Below, piece after piece: positions 34,401-46,087 of a stretch of 64,000 nucleotides of DNA. Source of the stretch: Asterochloris sp. CNOR1 (Eukaryota; Chlorophyta; Trebouxiophyceae; Trebouxiales; Trebouxiaceae). Each line of letters opens with the position of its first letter. Position 1 is the stretch's first letter. The position numbers were made by a program, and so were the translations under genes. The notes beneath the pieces were generated by a model that had not been told where the DNA came from, ran no database searches, and worked only from the letters and a program-made list of their open reading frames with translations. The stretch is from the NCBI GenBank assembly GCA_963969365.1, contig OZ017749.1:2728001-2792000 (forward strand), given 5' to 3'.

Positions 34401-36838
34401 GTTGCTCCAGCGACCAAGAGCTAATTCATGAGGCAGATGCAGTGATCAAAGATAATAGACAGGTGACAGCGGACCGTTCAGGTGTGATGCAATGCATTGC
34501 AATGCAGCCAGAGCAGCTCATCAAAACGCAATCAGCCTTGGCCAGAAGCCAGGCCGCTGGTGTTCTCAGCCCATACGTTTGCTGTACCAAGCCCCAGAGC
34601 GGCTGCCGCAGCTGGCAGGCCAGCCTCACCTCCAGGCGGGTCTCCTGCTCAGCAGTGATGTTGTTGATTTGTTCAATCATCATCTGGGCTTGGGTCAGGC
34701 GCTCGTTGACCTCGTCCAGACGCATTGCAGACATGAACACGTCATACTTTGCCTTTTCACTGACCTCAGAGGAAAAGGTCTTGGCAGTTTCCTGCAGGGC
34801 CGGGCAGGGCAGTCTGGTGCTGATGGCGGATTGTCAGCCAGCAGGGCAGAGCTGGCCTCATCATCTGGCCACTCAGCAGGACGGTGCTTGTCTCAGGACC
34901 TGCCCGACAGCTGGCCGGTGCATACACCAGGATGAGCAACCATCAAGACAGTGCTCATCTCAATGTGGAAGCCAGCAAGATGGTGGGACTGTGCAGTGCA
35001 AAACTGGTGATGCAACAGGCTCAGCCACATGCAGCAGGTGCCTGCATTGGCAGCCACAAATACAGGCATGGGAGAAGACAATGGCTGGTGCAGCAGATCA
35101 CCTGAGAGAGCACCACTGCAGCGTTCCCTGCACAAATGGACAGCGCATCCAGCAGCTCATCCACATCCTGCTTCTTCATCGGCACCTGGCAGAGCATGGG
35201 TGTGCACCGCTCAGTTGTCCTGCTGACAAACGCAGCGGCTTGAGGCTCCATGACGCTGCTGCAGCCATTGTCCTGCCAGTAGCATGATCAGAAAGACGCG
35301 GCAGCATCTTGCCTGATGCATCGTATTGGCAGGACATGGTCATGCAAAGTGGTACCATATGAGGTGCAGCGCTCGAAAGAACGACACGCTGACGACTACT
35401 CTATGTGGTGAGGCTCCCTTTGGGCTACCAGAACCCTCGTTAAATGGCTGCCAGTTACACCTGGCCAACTTGCAGGTGCTGACCTTGCGGCCAAGCTCGT
35501 CCTTGATGGTGTAGGGGGCGGCCCCTGACCGCTGCAGCCTGCGCTCGATGGTGATCTGGGAGCCCAGAGCCTCTGGCATCACAGCGTCACTGCCTGCACA
35601 TGCCAGGAGGGGCACCGCCTCATTTGTTGCAAGAGCACTCCTTGACATGGCCACTGGCAGCTGCTCAGCCAGGATGTGAGCGCTCTGTGTTGAAGCACAC
35701 GGTGAACTCGAGGAGAAACTCACATCTTGCTGAAGGGCAGTCAACACCTCACGGAAGAGATATGAGCTGATGCATGTCAAAGTAACAGCTCCTGCACTCT
35801 ACGCAGTGTTGCACCTGTATTCCAGATGGTCACAGAAACAAGCCCACTGGGTGCGCCATCTTGAATGAGCTCCGCAAAGTTGGCTGCCCTCCCAGTCTTG
35901 CGTGCCTGCACCCCCAGGCAGCATTGCAGAGCCTGCAGGCTGGCTGACTTCCCACTGCCATTCGCGCCTGAGACAAAGTTGAGGTGAGGCCTACAGCAGC
36001 ACATTGTGGGTGTCAGCAACAACAGCGACAAGACAACCGGGAGGCCATCGCTGGTAGAGTGCCAGCACTGGCTCTGCAGTAGGTGCGCTAAAGGTGTGTG
36101 CTCCTGTGCTGGATGACACTGCAGGTGGGGCCATGGGAGAGCACAGGCTTTGGCAGGGCAGGCAGACTGTGGGTGAGGGATGCAGGATGCTCTTGGAGAG
36201 CCTGCTGTAAGCAGGGGCATGGAGTTGTGTAGTTTGGGATGAAGCAGTTGACTTATCCAGGCCAGCAAAGCAAGCAGAGCCCACTCACATGAAGTTGAGC
36301 TCAAAGTGGCTGTGGCACATGAAGTTCTGGCATAGGATGCTCTTGATCTGGCCAGCATGGCCCACAGCGCCGCCAGGCTCCTTGACCTGCAGGCAGCAAT
36401 AGCAAATGTCAGAGTGACTGTGCTCCTATGCAGCAGGAGACTCATGGTGTTTTGGCCAGCAGATAGACTGTTTCAATTGTTGCATGAGGAGAATGTGAGC
36501 TGCGCCATGCAATGTGTCGGCGGCTTAGAGAGCATTGACTGGGCTGTTCAGCATCAAGCTGTTGCAGCAGGGCTCACTGGGCCAATGTCTCGTGTGTCTG
36601 CTGTGGGGCGCAGCCTGCTGCTGGGGTTGGGCCGGCGGCGCTTGGCGCCTTGGCCCATCTCTGCAGCTGCATCAGGCAGCTCCTCTGCATCTGAGATGTG
36701 GTTCTCCCAAGCATCTGCATCTCCCGGGAGATTGTTCGGGGCAGGCCGCTTACGCCTGCACACCAGAGCATCTGACAGTGATGTCCTGGCAGAGGAGGTG
36801 TTTGTTCCAACAGGTGTCATGCGCGTCCCACCGCCCAT
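25467..36838 (-). CDS. SMC6: SMC6, structural maintenance of chromosomes protein 6
   Basis: ATPase arm of the SMC5/6 complex, which acts in recombination repair and replication-fork resolution. About 25 exons join in phase: 36838-36578, 36386-36289, 35990-35815, 35593-35484, 35185-35102, 34791-34630, 34339-34229, 33952-33812, 33434-33198, 32565-32479, 32049-31917, 31602-31367, 31084-30953, 30525-30404, 30053-29934, 29758-29641, 29294-29112, 28665-28513, 28115-27987, 27405-27223, 26787-26624, 26390-26266, 25994-25897, 25751-25703 and 25618-25467; total 1187 residues. Landmarks: NFMCHSHFELNF; Walker A SGANGSGKS (about 127-135); coiled coil 1; hinge near 534-612 (DKWALAAEVILNKHLGAFVVHN); coiled coil 2 (AELHQL, LRLTAEHN); signature LSGGERSFTT; Walker B with the SMC6-specific ALDEFDVF; and a C-terminal QEKQFLLLSP. 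The N-terminal exon is basic (KRRRPNPSSRLRP), likely nuclear targeting. An optional 18-codon exon at 32930-32877 (AKHLTSERQESTRHAATQ) would also keep phase. Confidence 0.95.
27082..27230. repeat. 90-bp direct repeat spanning SMC6 exon 20 3' edge and its intron
   Basis: A 26-bp stretch (starting ACTGCCAGCCAGCCAGCACA) is identical at 27082 and 27172, and similarity continues through CTGCCCCAGG at 27133/27223. The copy nearer the intron interior has lost the 5' splice site (GT to AT at 27132-27131 on the minus strand). Confidence 0.85.
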
Positions 36839-37650
36839 TCTCTGCAACCGGTCTGCCAGTTGAGTTGTTGGGCCGTGCTCTGGGCGCAATGTGCAGTGCC
36901 TGCCCAAGACAGGCCAACTGTGCCTACCCAAGGGAGTCTGCTTGGACCCAAGGGCTCATTGTAGACATGACGCACGCACCACTGCCCTGACCCATGTGGC
37001 AGCCTCAGCCACAACATTAAGCAGGCAGCAGGCTGGGCATGCAGAGAAGGTCCACCAGTCAGGCTGGGTTGACGGGCAGCTCTGTGTCAAGTCCGGCGTC
37101 TTATGCTTGGCTGTGAGGGAGCCCCACAATGACCAAAAGGGGATCGGTGGAGTCTGGCACCACCCGTCATGCAGCTCACCTGTTCCTGGTGCGTCCTCCA
37201 ATGCTGTCCGTGTCGCTGTCCACACGGGGCACCACAGCGACCTGTGTCCCAGCGCCCTGCCCAGGGTTGCTGTCAGCTGTCTCTGAGGACGTCAGCTTCT
37301 GAGATGAAGGGCCTCCTGCAGGCATGGACAGCAACACTGGTTGGTGTCGTCACTGTGCCACTGCAGTCTGTGGCTAAGGAGCAGGCCAGGCCTGACATAG
37401 GCTCAAGCTGCCCGGGGACAACCTTGCCCACAGTGCAGCTGGCAGTGAGTTGCGGTGTCTAAGAAACCCCCTTGGGACTGCGCCACTTTCTCCTACCAGA
37501 CGGGGAGCAATGCAGCCCATCACTGACCAGGACAGCCATGCATGCAGGCACTGCATCACTAGCTGTGCCCTGTGCTTACAGAGCAGTGCAGGCATGCATC
37601 AGGCTTGAGCTGAGCGACCAGCACCCCCTAAGTGACAATGCACCGGCCTG
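36839..37650. other. Intergenic region upstream of SMC6
   Basis: About 810 bp between the SMC6 start codon and the stop of the Tudor-like gene on the same strand. It should hold the SMC6 promoter. The minus frame stays open upstream of the SMC6 ATG to about 36931, so a longer N-terminus is possible. I see no other gene. Confidence 0.4.
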
Positions 37651-38112
37651 CTAATGCATGGGCCCACCACTGTGCAGGACAGCCTTGCCCTTCTCTGCGG
37701 CTGTCCTGACTCGCAGGTCCTCCAGCAGTCTCCCGGCTTCTGCAGGCGTCTCGACCACTTCCACAGCGACCTCGCCCTCTTCAGTGAAACCATTGAAAGC
37801 CTCATCAAAGCTGATGTGCTCCCTGTCCACCTGGGCCTCATAGGGCTCATCATAGCTGCAGGAGCAGGAGCAGCAGACGTCTACATAAGTGCTAGAGTGC
37901 AGAGTTTATGCTCCAGGTCACTGGTGAACCCACCTCAAAAGAAAATGCGTGTGGCACCCTTTGATGGGTTCACCATCATCACCCAGCTCATCATGTAACG
38001 CCTCCACAAGTGTTGCTGGGTGCCACCTGCCAGGCTGGTCTCCCCACACCTGCACCCTGGTGCCAACCAGAGGCTGTGCCTGCTGCAGTGAGTTTGGCCT
38101 CCTGTACGTCAT
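37651..38112 (-). CDS. Small Tudor-like domain protein
   Basis: Two exons, 38112-37934 and 37855-37651, join in phase 2 to give 127 residues. Residues about 14-75 look like a Tudor/Agenet-type barrel: VGTRVQVWGDQPGRWHPATL, then HFLLSYDEPYEAQVD after the splice; the W..G..W.PA.V..../.L.YD pattern is typical. The rest is acidic (FNGFTEEGEVAVEVVETP). Tudor-like domains bind methylated Lys or Arg, but the ligand here is unknown. The coding stop of the coiled-coil gene lies 199 bp upstream on the same strand, so a single larger gene is possible if the stop at 38314-38312 is bypassed by splicing; I find no good donor for that. The ATG at 38112 is the first in frame. Confidence 0.5.
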
Positions 38113-38311
38113 CAGGCAGAGTGGGTGCAGCTCTGGAGCATGGTCTGCTCACTGTCCATGATATGCTCTCCGAGCCGCTACACGATGTCTTGCATGCTCT
38201 CTCGATGCCAGAGACTGCTTGCAGCACCCTGACGCGCGAAGGGCTTCACAGCATGCAAGAAGGGAACTCTTCCAGCAAAGAAGAATTGACTGGCACTTGA
38301 CCATAATGAAT

Positions 38312-41300
38312 TCAGACATCAATTTCATCATGATCAAGTTCTGTCAAAGTTGATGTCAGGGTCTGCTTGCGCATCTTCTCTAGCATGTTGCTGCCGGACC
38401 CTAAGCGCAGGGGCATGGCAGAGGGGCCAAGCACTGTGTTCTGATACTGGCTGTGCTTGGGGCCTGCGCCTGCCTCATCCAGATCAGCTGGCTTGGCGTG
38501 CTTGCGCTGCAGGAGCCCTCCCAGTGAGAAAGGCTTCTTTGGGGACTTCTGGTGTCTGCCTAGTGATGCCACAGGCTGGACCTCTGGAAGCGCTGAGACC
38601 AAGGGAGAGTGGGGCCTGCAAGCAGCAGATCACCTGAGACATGGGGCTGGACCTGCAGAGGGAGTGATGCCTGGCTGAGGCCTGCAGCACACCTGACACC
38701 CTGCTCAATGACGACAGCTCCGCCTGGCTCTTGCCTGCCACTCACAGCCTCGGGCACGAATGCGGCTGACGGAAGAGCCAGCCCTGCCAGTGAAGGCAGA
38801 CGCTTCGCTGTCCCGCTGGCCGCCCTGCAGCCAGCAACGTGTAGCACGTCTTAGCATCTGTGGGTGGAGCCATCTGGACAGGTGGTATGCTGTGCACAGG
38901 AGTTGGCCTGACGTGATGCTGAGAGCCTCCAGCAATGCTAACCTCCGGTGACCAGGCAGCTCCCCCTGCTCCTGCTGTTGCTCTGGCAGGACCCTTGACA
39001 GCTGGAGCAGGCCCCCTGCTCCGACTTCTGCCTTGGGCACTGTGGCAGACTCCGGAGGTTTGCCAGAGGCTGCCAAGCCGCCGCCAGACTGCTCCTGACG
39101 CAGCACGACCCCACTGGCGGCAGCCCTCTGCTGCAGTGCAGCCCCCTCTGCGCCCCACCGGGCTGCTGGCGCTGCCCCTGCCTTAGGCAGCTGGGTGTTT
39201 TTGATGTCAGCGCTGCCCACTGCGAGGGAGTTTGTGAAATATGAAAACTCGTCGCTGGAGGCTGACTCCGCATGAGCGTCTGGGTCACCTCCCTGCTGCG
39301 CTGCCAGGGTGGTCCCAGGCTGTCTGCTGGGCATGGCAGGGGGCGTGTAAACGCTGTCACTGGGCGTGCTCAGGCCAGTCTGCGAGGCGCTTGGTGATGT
39401 GGTGGCACCCTCCTGTGAGGCTGCTGGCTCCAGTGCAAGAGCAGGGCTGGCTGGCAGAAAAGCGGCAGCCATCTGCTGCTCATGTCTGCCAGGCATAGGG
39501 CTGCTTCCTGTGGGAGCGACAGTAGCAGCCTTCGCACCCTGCATCTGACTCACAGTGGGCAGGGCTCTGACGGCTGCAGGAGCAGGCGGGCGCGTTTCCA
39601 GGCTGCCCACCTCAGATTGCTGCTCAGGCTGATGGCCATGACCTGGCGGGGAGTCAGCCATGAGGGCTGTATCTGCAGCAGACTGCCAATGGCTGACAGC
39701 TCTGCTTTGCTGCCGGTTCAGCTGACTGCCGCTACCTTGCAGGGAGCTTCTGCGCCCATACGCAGGGCGGCTGCCATCACTGCTCAGCCCCCTGCCTCCT
39801 GGGCACAGCACACCAGCTCCAGTCCCTGCTGCAGGGCTGCTGTTGCTGGCGCCACCTTGCTCCCTGCTGGCATCGGCAGGGGAGGCGCTCCTGTTCAACA
39901 CATGTGAGCCTGCAGACACAGGCTCCCTGCCATGCTGCACAGCCGCCACCTCTTGCTGTGGGGCCACTTGTGATGAAGAGTCCGAGGCTGCTGCACAACT
40001 GTTGGCGGCCAGATTGGCTGCAGGCCTGATGCCCCATCCCGACTCCAGGCTGCCCGGGACTGCAGGTGCAGCAGAGTCTGGCAGCTGCAGGGCTGCAGCA
40101 ACAGGCTGCTGACTCTGCTGCAGCTGGCTAACAGAGGCAGCGAAGGCTGATTGGTTCTCCCATGATCTGGCTGCCTTCTGCTGGTCAGCGTCCTGCTCAG
40201 CCTTGACAGCACTGTGCTCACCACCGGCCTTCCGCAGTTGCAGGGATTGTTGCTGCTCAAGCACGGCCTCATTCTGGGGCTGCACTGCTGCTGCAGCCTT
40301 CCGGGAACACTGCTGCATATCCCTTTGCTGCTGCAGGAGGTCCGCATGGTGCTTCTGCAGGGCAGTTAGTGGGTTCAGCTTGCCGCGAGGATCAGGTGTC
40401 AGTGTGCTACACACCTGGTTTGCAGGTGCTGCAAGATCTTGGCAGACTGCCAGATTGCAGCCAGACCCATCTGCTCAACTTGACAGTACGGCAAGCCTTG
40501 CCTCTGCACCATGGAGGCGTTGCCAGCAAAGCACTGACAGACGCAGCATACCTGCATGCTGGCCAGTGCTGCGGCAGACTCTGCCTCAACCTCCTGCTGC
40601 TGCTGCAGTAGGGCTATGCGCCAATCCCGCAGCCTCTCCTGGGCAGCGGCCTGCGCCTGCCGCAGTGCCGCCAGCCGCCCCTCAAGCTCTGTGCCCTCAG
40701 CGGCGACAGCCTCCTGCTGCAGCTTGGCGGATGCAGCCTCTGTCTCCTGCTTCAGCCGAGCAGCCAGCAATGCAAGCTCATGCTCATGAGCCTGGCGCTG
40801 CCCCTCCAGCTGACTGCGGAGTTGTTCCACCTGCGGCCAGTTGGAAGGCCGCCGTGGAAGCGTTGGGCTGTGCGCTGCTCAGGTGTCTGGGTCTGGCTGG
40901 CAGGTTGACTGTCAGCGCTGGCAATGTGTCGCTGCTCCCAAGCTAGCACAGCGCTTGCACCCTGTGCCTCCCCTGCACAGGGTCTGCTGCAGAGTGCTGC
41001 ACAGGCCGGCGTCCCCTCTACACAGGAACAGGCACTGCTGCTGATGTGCCCGACCACAGGCTGCTGAGAGGCACAGCAGCAGAGGGCCCCACCTGCTGCA
41101 GGTGCTGGTGACGCTGCTGCTCCATCTCTGCAGCTGCCGCCTCCAGCTCGAGCTGCAGCTGCTGAGCCTCTTCCTGCTGCTTAGCCAGCTCCATCTGGAC
41201 GCCCACCTGGTTCTGCAGCTGCATCACCATCTGCACGGAGCACACTACAAGTCAAGTACAAAATGCTGGAGGCTGCTGGTCTTGCAGGTGCTCAGCACAC

Positions 41301-41895
41301 TTAACAGGCTGGGATGTCAGGCAGAGGAATCTTGATGCATGGTGCAGTCAGATCTGGGGCCTGACTTGTAAGGGTCTTCAGGGACTGTTCACACAACATG
41401 TGCAAGCTGTGAGTCAATCGAGCAGGAATACAGAGCCAGACCCTGGTGTTGTAGAGCTTGTGCTCCTCAAGCAGCGCCTGTGTGGCTGACAGCTGGTGCT
41501 GGTGGTGTTCCTGAGACCTTATTTGGTGAAGTGGCATCATCTCCTCCATTTGCATCTGATACATATGGCGAGCTGCAGCCACCTGCAAAGTGTGGCAGTC
41601 AGCTAAACATGTACACCAATGCCAGGGCCTGTGAATGGACATGTGTACACACCTGCAGCTTGTGCTGCCTTGCAGAATTGCCTGCAGTGGCCTCTGCGTG
41701 CAGCTGCAGGAGACGTGCTGCCCTGCGCTGCATGTCTGCAGTCGCATGCTTTGCACAGATGCTGGCAGCCCCATGCTCATCGAGATCCCTTCTGCACTGC
41801 TCAAGCAGGGAAGCCACCACTTCTTGCTGCAGAGCCACCTTGATGGTGGCCTTATGTCGCTTGAACCGCACAGCAGGCAAGGACTGCAACGCCAT
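38312..41895 (-). CDS. Large coiled-coil protein with long disordered region, unrecognised
   Basis: Not recognised. Six exons join in phase: 41895-41653, 41582-41442, 41230-41093, 40830-40552, 40414-38953 and 38592-38312, giving 847 residues. The first roughly 270 residues are Gln/Glu/Ala/Leu-rich with heptad-like spacing (QQEEAQQLQLELEAAAAEME, LRDWRIALLQQQQEVEAES) and should form long coiled coils. The single 1.46-kb exon encodes a low-complexity Ser/Ala/Pro/Gln segment. The end is basic then acidic (HQKSPKKPFSLGG, LTELDHDEIDV). The start MALQSLPAVRFKRHKATIKV is the first ATG. Such designs occur in centrosomal, motor-adaptor and nuclear scaffold proteins, and the sequence does not choose among them. 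The exon 5 donor (CTG/GTCACC at 38953) is weak; a better-looking donor at 38943 breaks the phase with the next exon. Confidence 0.6.
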
Positions 41896-42295
41896 CGGGT
41901 GAAATTATTATGGCAGAGGGTGACCTAAGCTGCAGGACTTGCACAATCTGCCTAGGTGTGTCATGCTCAAACTCTGTATCCAGTTGCAATCCTCTTCAGC
42001 CCCATGAGTATCATCAGCAACAAGGTAAAAGCATCTGCTTGGTTTTGGATTGCACAGCTCAAAGTATGGTAACATGGCTGTGGACATGAGTATTCATTAG
42101 AGCAAAGCTCATCTGGTCATGTAATCAAATTGTGCAATAAATCAGGAGCATCATCCCTAGTCAGTGGAGGCAAGAGGTAGGTGAGTCTCCTTGCCAAGCA
42201 CATGGGAATCAGTGGGGGAGGTATTGGCGACTCTCAGCTCTCTAGCATGAAATGGGCAGGCAAAGGTGCTGACTAGACAGGTCTGGGTAAAGGCT
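41896..42295. other. Intergenic region between tandem minus-strand genes
   Basis: 400 bp, more AT-rich than its surroundings (TCATGTAATCAAATTGTGCA near 42116). It separates the coiled-coil gene start from the TauD-family stop. No gene or repeat is seen; it should hold the coiled-coil gene promoter. Confidence 0.4.
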
Positions 42296-45024
42296 TCACC
42301 AATATGGCTCAGCGTCCAGGGGCGCACGGGGCTCAGAGCCAGAAATGACAATGCCACCGCGCTGGCCAGGTGTCAGGCCATTCCAACGAGACGCAAAGCC
42401 CTGAGGCAGCTCCCAATCGTTCTCGGGCGAGATCCACAGGCGCATCAGGTGGCGCTTGAGGTCATCATCCTGGCTCTGCAGAAGGAAGTTTGGAGTTCAG
42501 AGGCTTAATGTTGCAGTTGACAGGCACACAGACTCTGCTGCAGAAAGCATGTGAAGGGTGCTGCACAGTTCCAGGACAAGCGCTTGGGGGATGCTGTCAC
42601 AACAGCAGGGGCAGCAAGGGTGTAGAGTTGCAGCAATCCGCAACATCAAAGGCTGCACAGCACACTCACCGCGTCAAAGTCTGTGTACTCAGTGCGGGCA
42701 TGTACAATGCTGTGGTTGTGCAGCAGCTGGATGTCCCCAGGCTGCAGCACGTAGTCGATGCGCAGCTCATCGCTGTCTGCCAGCGCATCAAAAGCCTCAA
42801 TGGCTGCTGCCTGCTGGGGAGTCATCTCAGGCACGTCCGCATGGCGGGCTGCCGTACGGAAGAAACTGTTCTCATAATAGACAATAAGACGTCCCTGCAG
42901 CCAGTGTAAGTGATGATGGCAGCCAGCATACGACGGGAGCAGCACAGGGAAGTACAGGCAACACTGCAGGTAATGAGGATGGTTAAGTGCCAGCAACAGC
43001 AGCTGGAGGCAACAAATCATCAAGGCACACCTAAGTGGAGATCTGCCACACACTGAACAGATTCTGGCCACTGATCAGGGCTGCACAGTCTCGGCCGGCC
43101 AGCACTACAGAGGCAGTGCTCAAACAAGCTGAGCAGCTGCCTGTGGCAGCTGACTATAGCAGAGTATGAGGCTGGTGCCCACCTTGTGGAAGTTGAATAC
43201 CGGCAGCTTGTACCAGGGCCCCTCCCCCTCAGGAATCTCGTCCTTCCTGTCTACATAGTAGTCTCGTGTCATCACCTCTGCCAGCTCAGGGTGCTTCTCC
43301 AGCATGGCATTGTAGATGCTGTAGCTGCTGGCCCAGGTGCTGTAGCCACCCTCCTTTGCAGGCTTCAAGCACAGCAGCGCTGCAGCAGGAAGAGGTGGGA
43401 TGGTCAGAGCAATCTGCATGGAGATGGGTACTGGGCGGCAACTTCTGGAGACAGCAGTCCTCTGCAGTCGCTCAGGAGCACCGGCAGCAGGCATGTCCTC
43501 AGCAAGGGCTGCCGCATGTGTGCACTGCATGGGCGACAACACTCCTGGTCGCACAGCACTGGCAGAGATCAGGCACAGTCAGATCACTCACCAACCATGT
43601 CAGAGGAGTCAGTGTGGTAAGGCTGAGCACCATGGGTGGCGTAGACCCTGTTGACAGGATTCTTGAAGCCGCCAGGGGGCTTGATGTCCTGCACAAGCAA
43701 GCAGGCATTGTGAGCAAGCAGCAGATGATGAGGTATGGCAGGCAAGCACCAAGCAATTCAATGGGCCAGACCTGGCTTCAGCTGAAGTGCAGCAGGCCGC
43801 CAACAACTCTTTTGGGGCCAGCAGGCCAGCAAGCATATGTACCACAGCTGGCACATGGCTGCACAGCAGTACATGTGCTGCAACACAAGCACAGTGTCGC
43901 TGTACATCAGCAGTCGGAAAGTGAAGACTCGCACCTTGACGTGCCCCAGCAGGTGGTGCAGCCGGTTCTGCGACTGGGGGTTGCCCCAGTGACGCCCGAT
44001 GCCCCAGTAGGCTGTTGCAATCTCGTCCTGGGACCACTGCCCCACAGGGAGGCCGCGGAGCAGCACGAAGCCTGTCCCATTGACCACCTGATCCCGGAGG
44101 GCCACCAGCTTGCTGCCCAGGGAAGGCAGAACAAAGTCCTCCTTGACCATGTCCTGCAAGCAAGCAGGTGGCATGATGATAGGGTGATGGAAAGGGGAGG
44201 CACTCTTGTGCAGTCACAGGGTCCTGTTACTGCACAGGCCAAGTACCACAAGCAACGCGCATTGCAAATACCGGTCTTCAGCCCTCACATGACTTGCATG
44301 AATATGCAGTCATACAGCAGCGCTGGCGGTGGCCAGAGAGGTGGCTGAGGTAATGCCCCTTCAGCCGCCATCAGCCGCCACAAGGGGTTCCTCCTGATAG
44401 CTGTACAGACAAGTGAGGCTGCTCACCTTGAGCTCTTTGCCAGTGGCAATTGCCTGCTGCACGGCTGCTCTAAGCTCCACCAGATCTTCCTCTGTGAACC
44501 ACGTGGCGTGGTCCTCGATAGGTGAAAAGTCTTTGGCCTTCCACACGTGAGGTCCAGTTACAGGTTTCAGGTAGGCAGGGTCCTGGTAGGACCTGCAGGC
44601 AATCCAGCTGGCAGCTATTGCAGGACCCATGGTGGTGGGGCAACGTGTACAATTTAGGCAGCTATCACAAGGCAATGATTTGCCAGTCAAAACATGCACA
44701 TCTTGTGTTTAGATCGAAAGCATGCACCAGCGGGCATGTGCAGGCGTGGGGCGGTCAAAAGCACCTGTTCAGTGATTGCTCCGCTGGCCTTGTGGCTACC
44801 GATGGGCTGGCCTGGGCAATCATAGAAGGTCTGCCTGTTGGTGAAACGTTCCAGGCCCTGTTGATGGCTCTGCTCTCTCTCCTGAATTGCCGCCGGCTGA
44901 GTTGGATGTGCCCCTGCATGCATATCTGTTCTGGGTAAGCAACAGATTGGTTGCCATTGAACAGGTGAGCCCCAGACAGGGGCCTCACCTGAAGGGCAGC
45001 GGGCATTGTTGTCTTTGTCTGCAT
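42296..45024 (-). CDS. TauD/TfdA-family Fe(II)/2-oxoglutarate dioxygenase
   Basis: Member of the non-haem iron, 2-oxoglutarate-dependent dioxygenases. Eight exons join in phase: 45024-44989, 44913-44765, 44592-44427, 44153-43935, 43688-43592, 43379-43183, 42894-42670 and 42475-42296, giving 422 residues. Landmarks: GFVLLRGLPVGQWS with IGRHWGNPQSQN; the iron-binding HxD motif in THGAQPYHTDSSD; LLCLKPAKEGGYSTWASSYSIYN; and the distal His and 2-oxoglutarate Arg region GDIQLLHNHSIVHARTEYTDF. The C-terminus RLWISP..WELP is typical of eukaryotic TauD-like proteins. The substrate cannot be read from sequence; taurine is not implied. The first two exons (Arg/Ser/Gln-rich, few acids) could be an organelle transit peptide and are less certain than the rest. 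A TATA box lies 63 nt upstream of the chosen ATG. Confidence 0.9.
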
Positions 45025-45086
45025 TCTGCTGTTCGTGGCTTTGCTCTGATGGATGTGGGCAATGTGGTTGTGCGGAGCGGCGTGTC

Positions 45087-45094
45087 TTTTTATA
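45087..45094 (-). promoter_or_regulatory. TATA box of TauD-family gene
   Basis: TATAAAAA on the minus strand, 63 nt upstream of the chosen ATG at 45024. This fits transcription starting near 45060 and supports that start over a longer N-terminus. Confidence 0.55.
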
Positions 45095-46087
45095 AGCACC
45101 TCTCGTCAGATTTGGGCTTCTAGTGATGCTCATGCTGGCACACGCTATTGCTGATTAATTCCGTCTTCTTTCTAAAATGGAGTAACATGCCATATGTAAT
45201 ACTAGGCTTCAACCTCTTTTCTACGCTGCATGATCTGCAGGTAGCTGCTGCCAGTGTGGTGGCGTCAAAGAAGTGTCAGGGCGGCACCCATCTAGCGTTG
45301 CATTCACTGCAATCATGCAGCCGCATGGCATGGCAAGGGCAGACAAGTTCTGGCATCAGCCTGCTGCAGCCACTCCTCCCGGGGCCAGAAGGCCTGGGCT
45401 CAATTTTCTGCTACCCCAGATGCAGTAGTGGCCCGCCGAGGCTGCCTGAGTTTTCACCCATGGGGAATAGGACTGGCTGTGGAAGGCTTCTGCCAGCTTA
45501 TTGAATGAACACAAGCAGGTTGTCTAACATCTAACTCCAGACCCAGCCTCTCAGCCCATCTCAGCAACGCCATGCCTCCCCCTTCTCCTCTGCCTGTGCT
45601 CCACCCTCAGATGCATGATGCCCACCATGGCAGCCAGCCTTGGTTGGAGACATCCGCAGATGCCCAAGTGTTCCACCAAGGGCAAGGAGGCTACTGCCCT
45701 TAAGCCCACAGCAGGACTACAGGTGGCCATTGTGGGCAGCGCAAATCGCAGTGTACTTGTCACCACCTGCAGCCATTGTGGCATGCTCATTGGCTCGGGC
45801 TGCTCATGAGCAGGTGAAGTCTCTGCTGCCTCGCTCATTGTATAGCTATCAAGTGGCCTCCTTTGGCTGCACCAGCTTTCACATGGACACCGATACAATT
45901 GCCAGTCTGCATTTTATACAGCCTGCAGCGCTGCCAGCTTGCCTGCTAGGAAAGCACCTCTGTGACAGAGACAAGTTGCACAACATGAGCCAGACCATTC
46001 AGCCCTTTTTCCGAAAATCCAAAGCTCTCTCCTCCAGAGCTGACTCACATTTGAGATTCTACGATTTGCAAAGCCGAAACCCACCCT
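45095..46087. other. Divergent intergenic region between TauD-family and Mut7-like genes
   Basis: About 1 kb serving as promoter region for both genes. A plus-strand frame stays open from 45640 across the start of the Mut7-like gene, but shows no family signal. Inside it, an ATG at 45985 would give MSQTIQPFFRKSKALSS; no GT donor exists between it and 46088 to join it to the exonuclease. I therefore treat the region as non-coding. Confidence 0.35.

Noticed and set aside
45985-46087. Frame starting MSQTIQPFFRKSK resembling a PCNA-binding N-terminus
   Set aside because: The leading Gln of the motif is displaced, and no GT donor exists to join it to the exonuclease exon.
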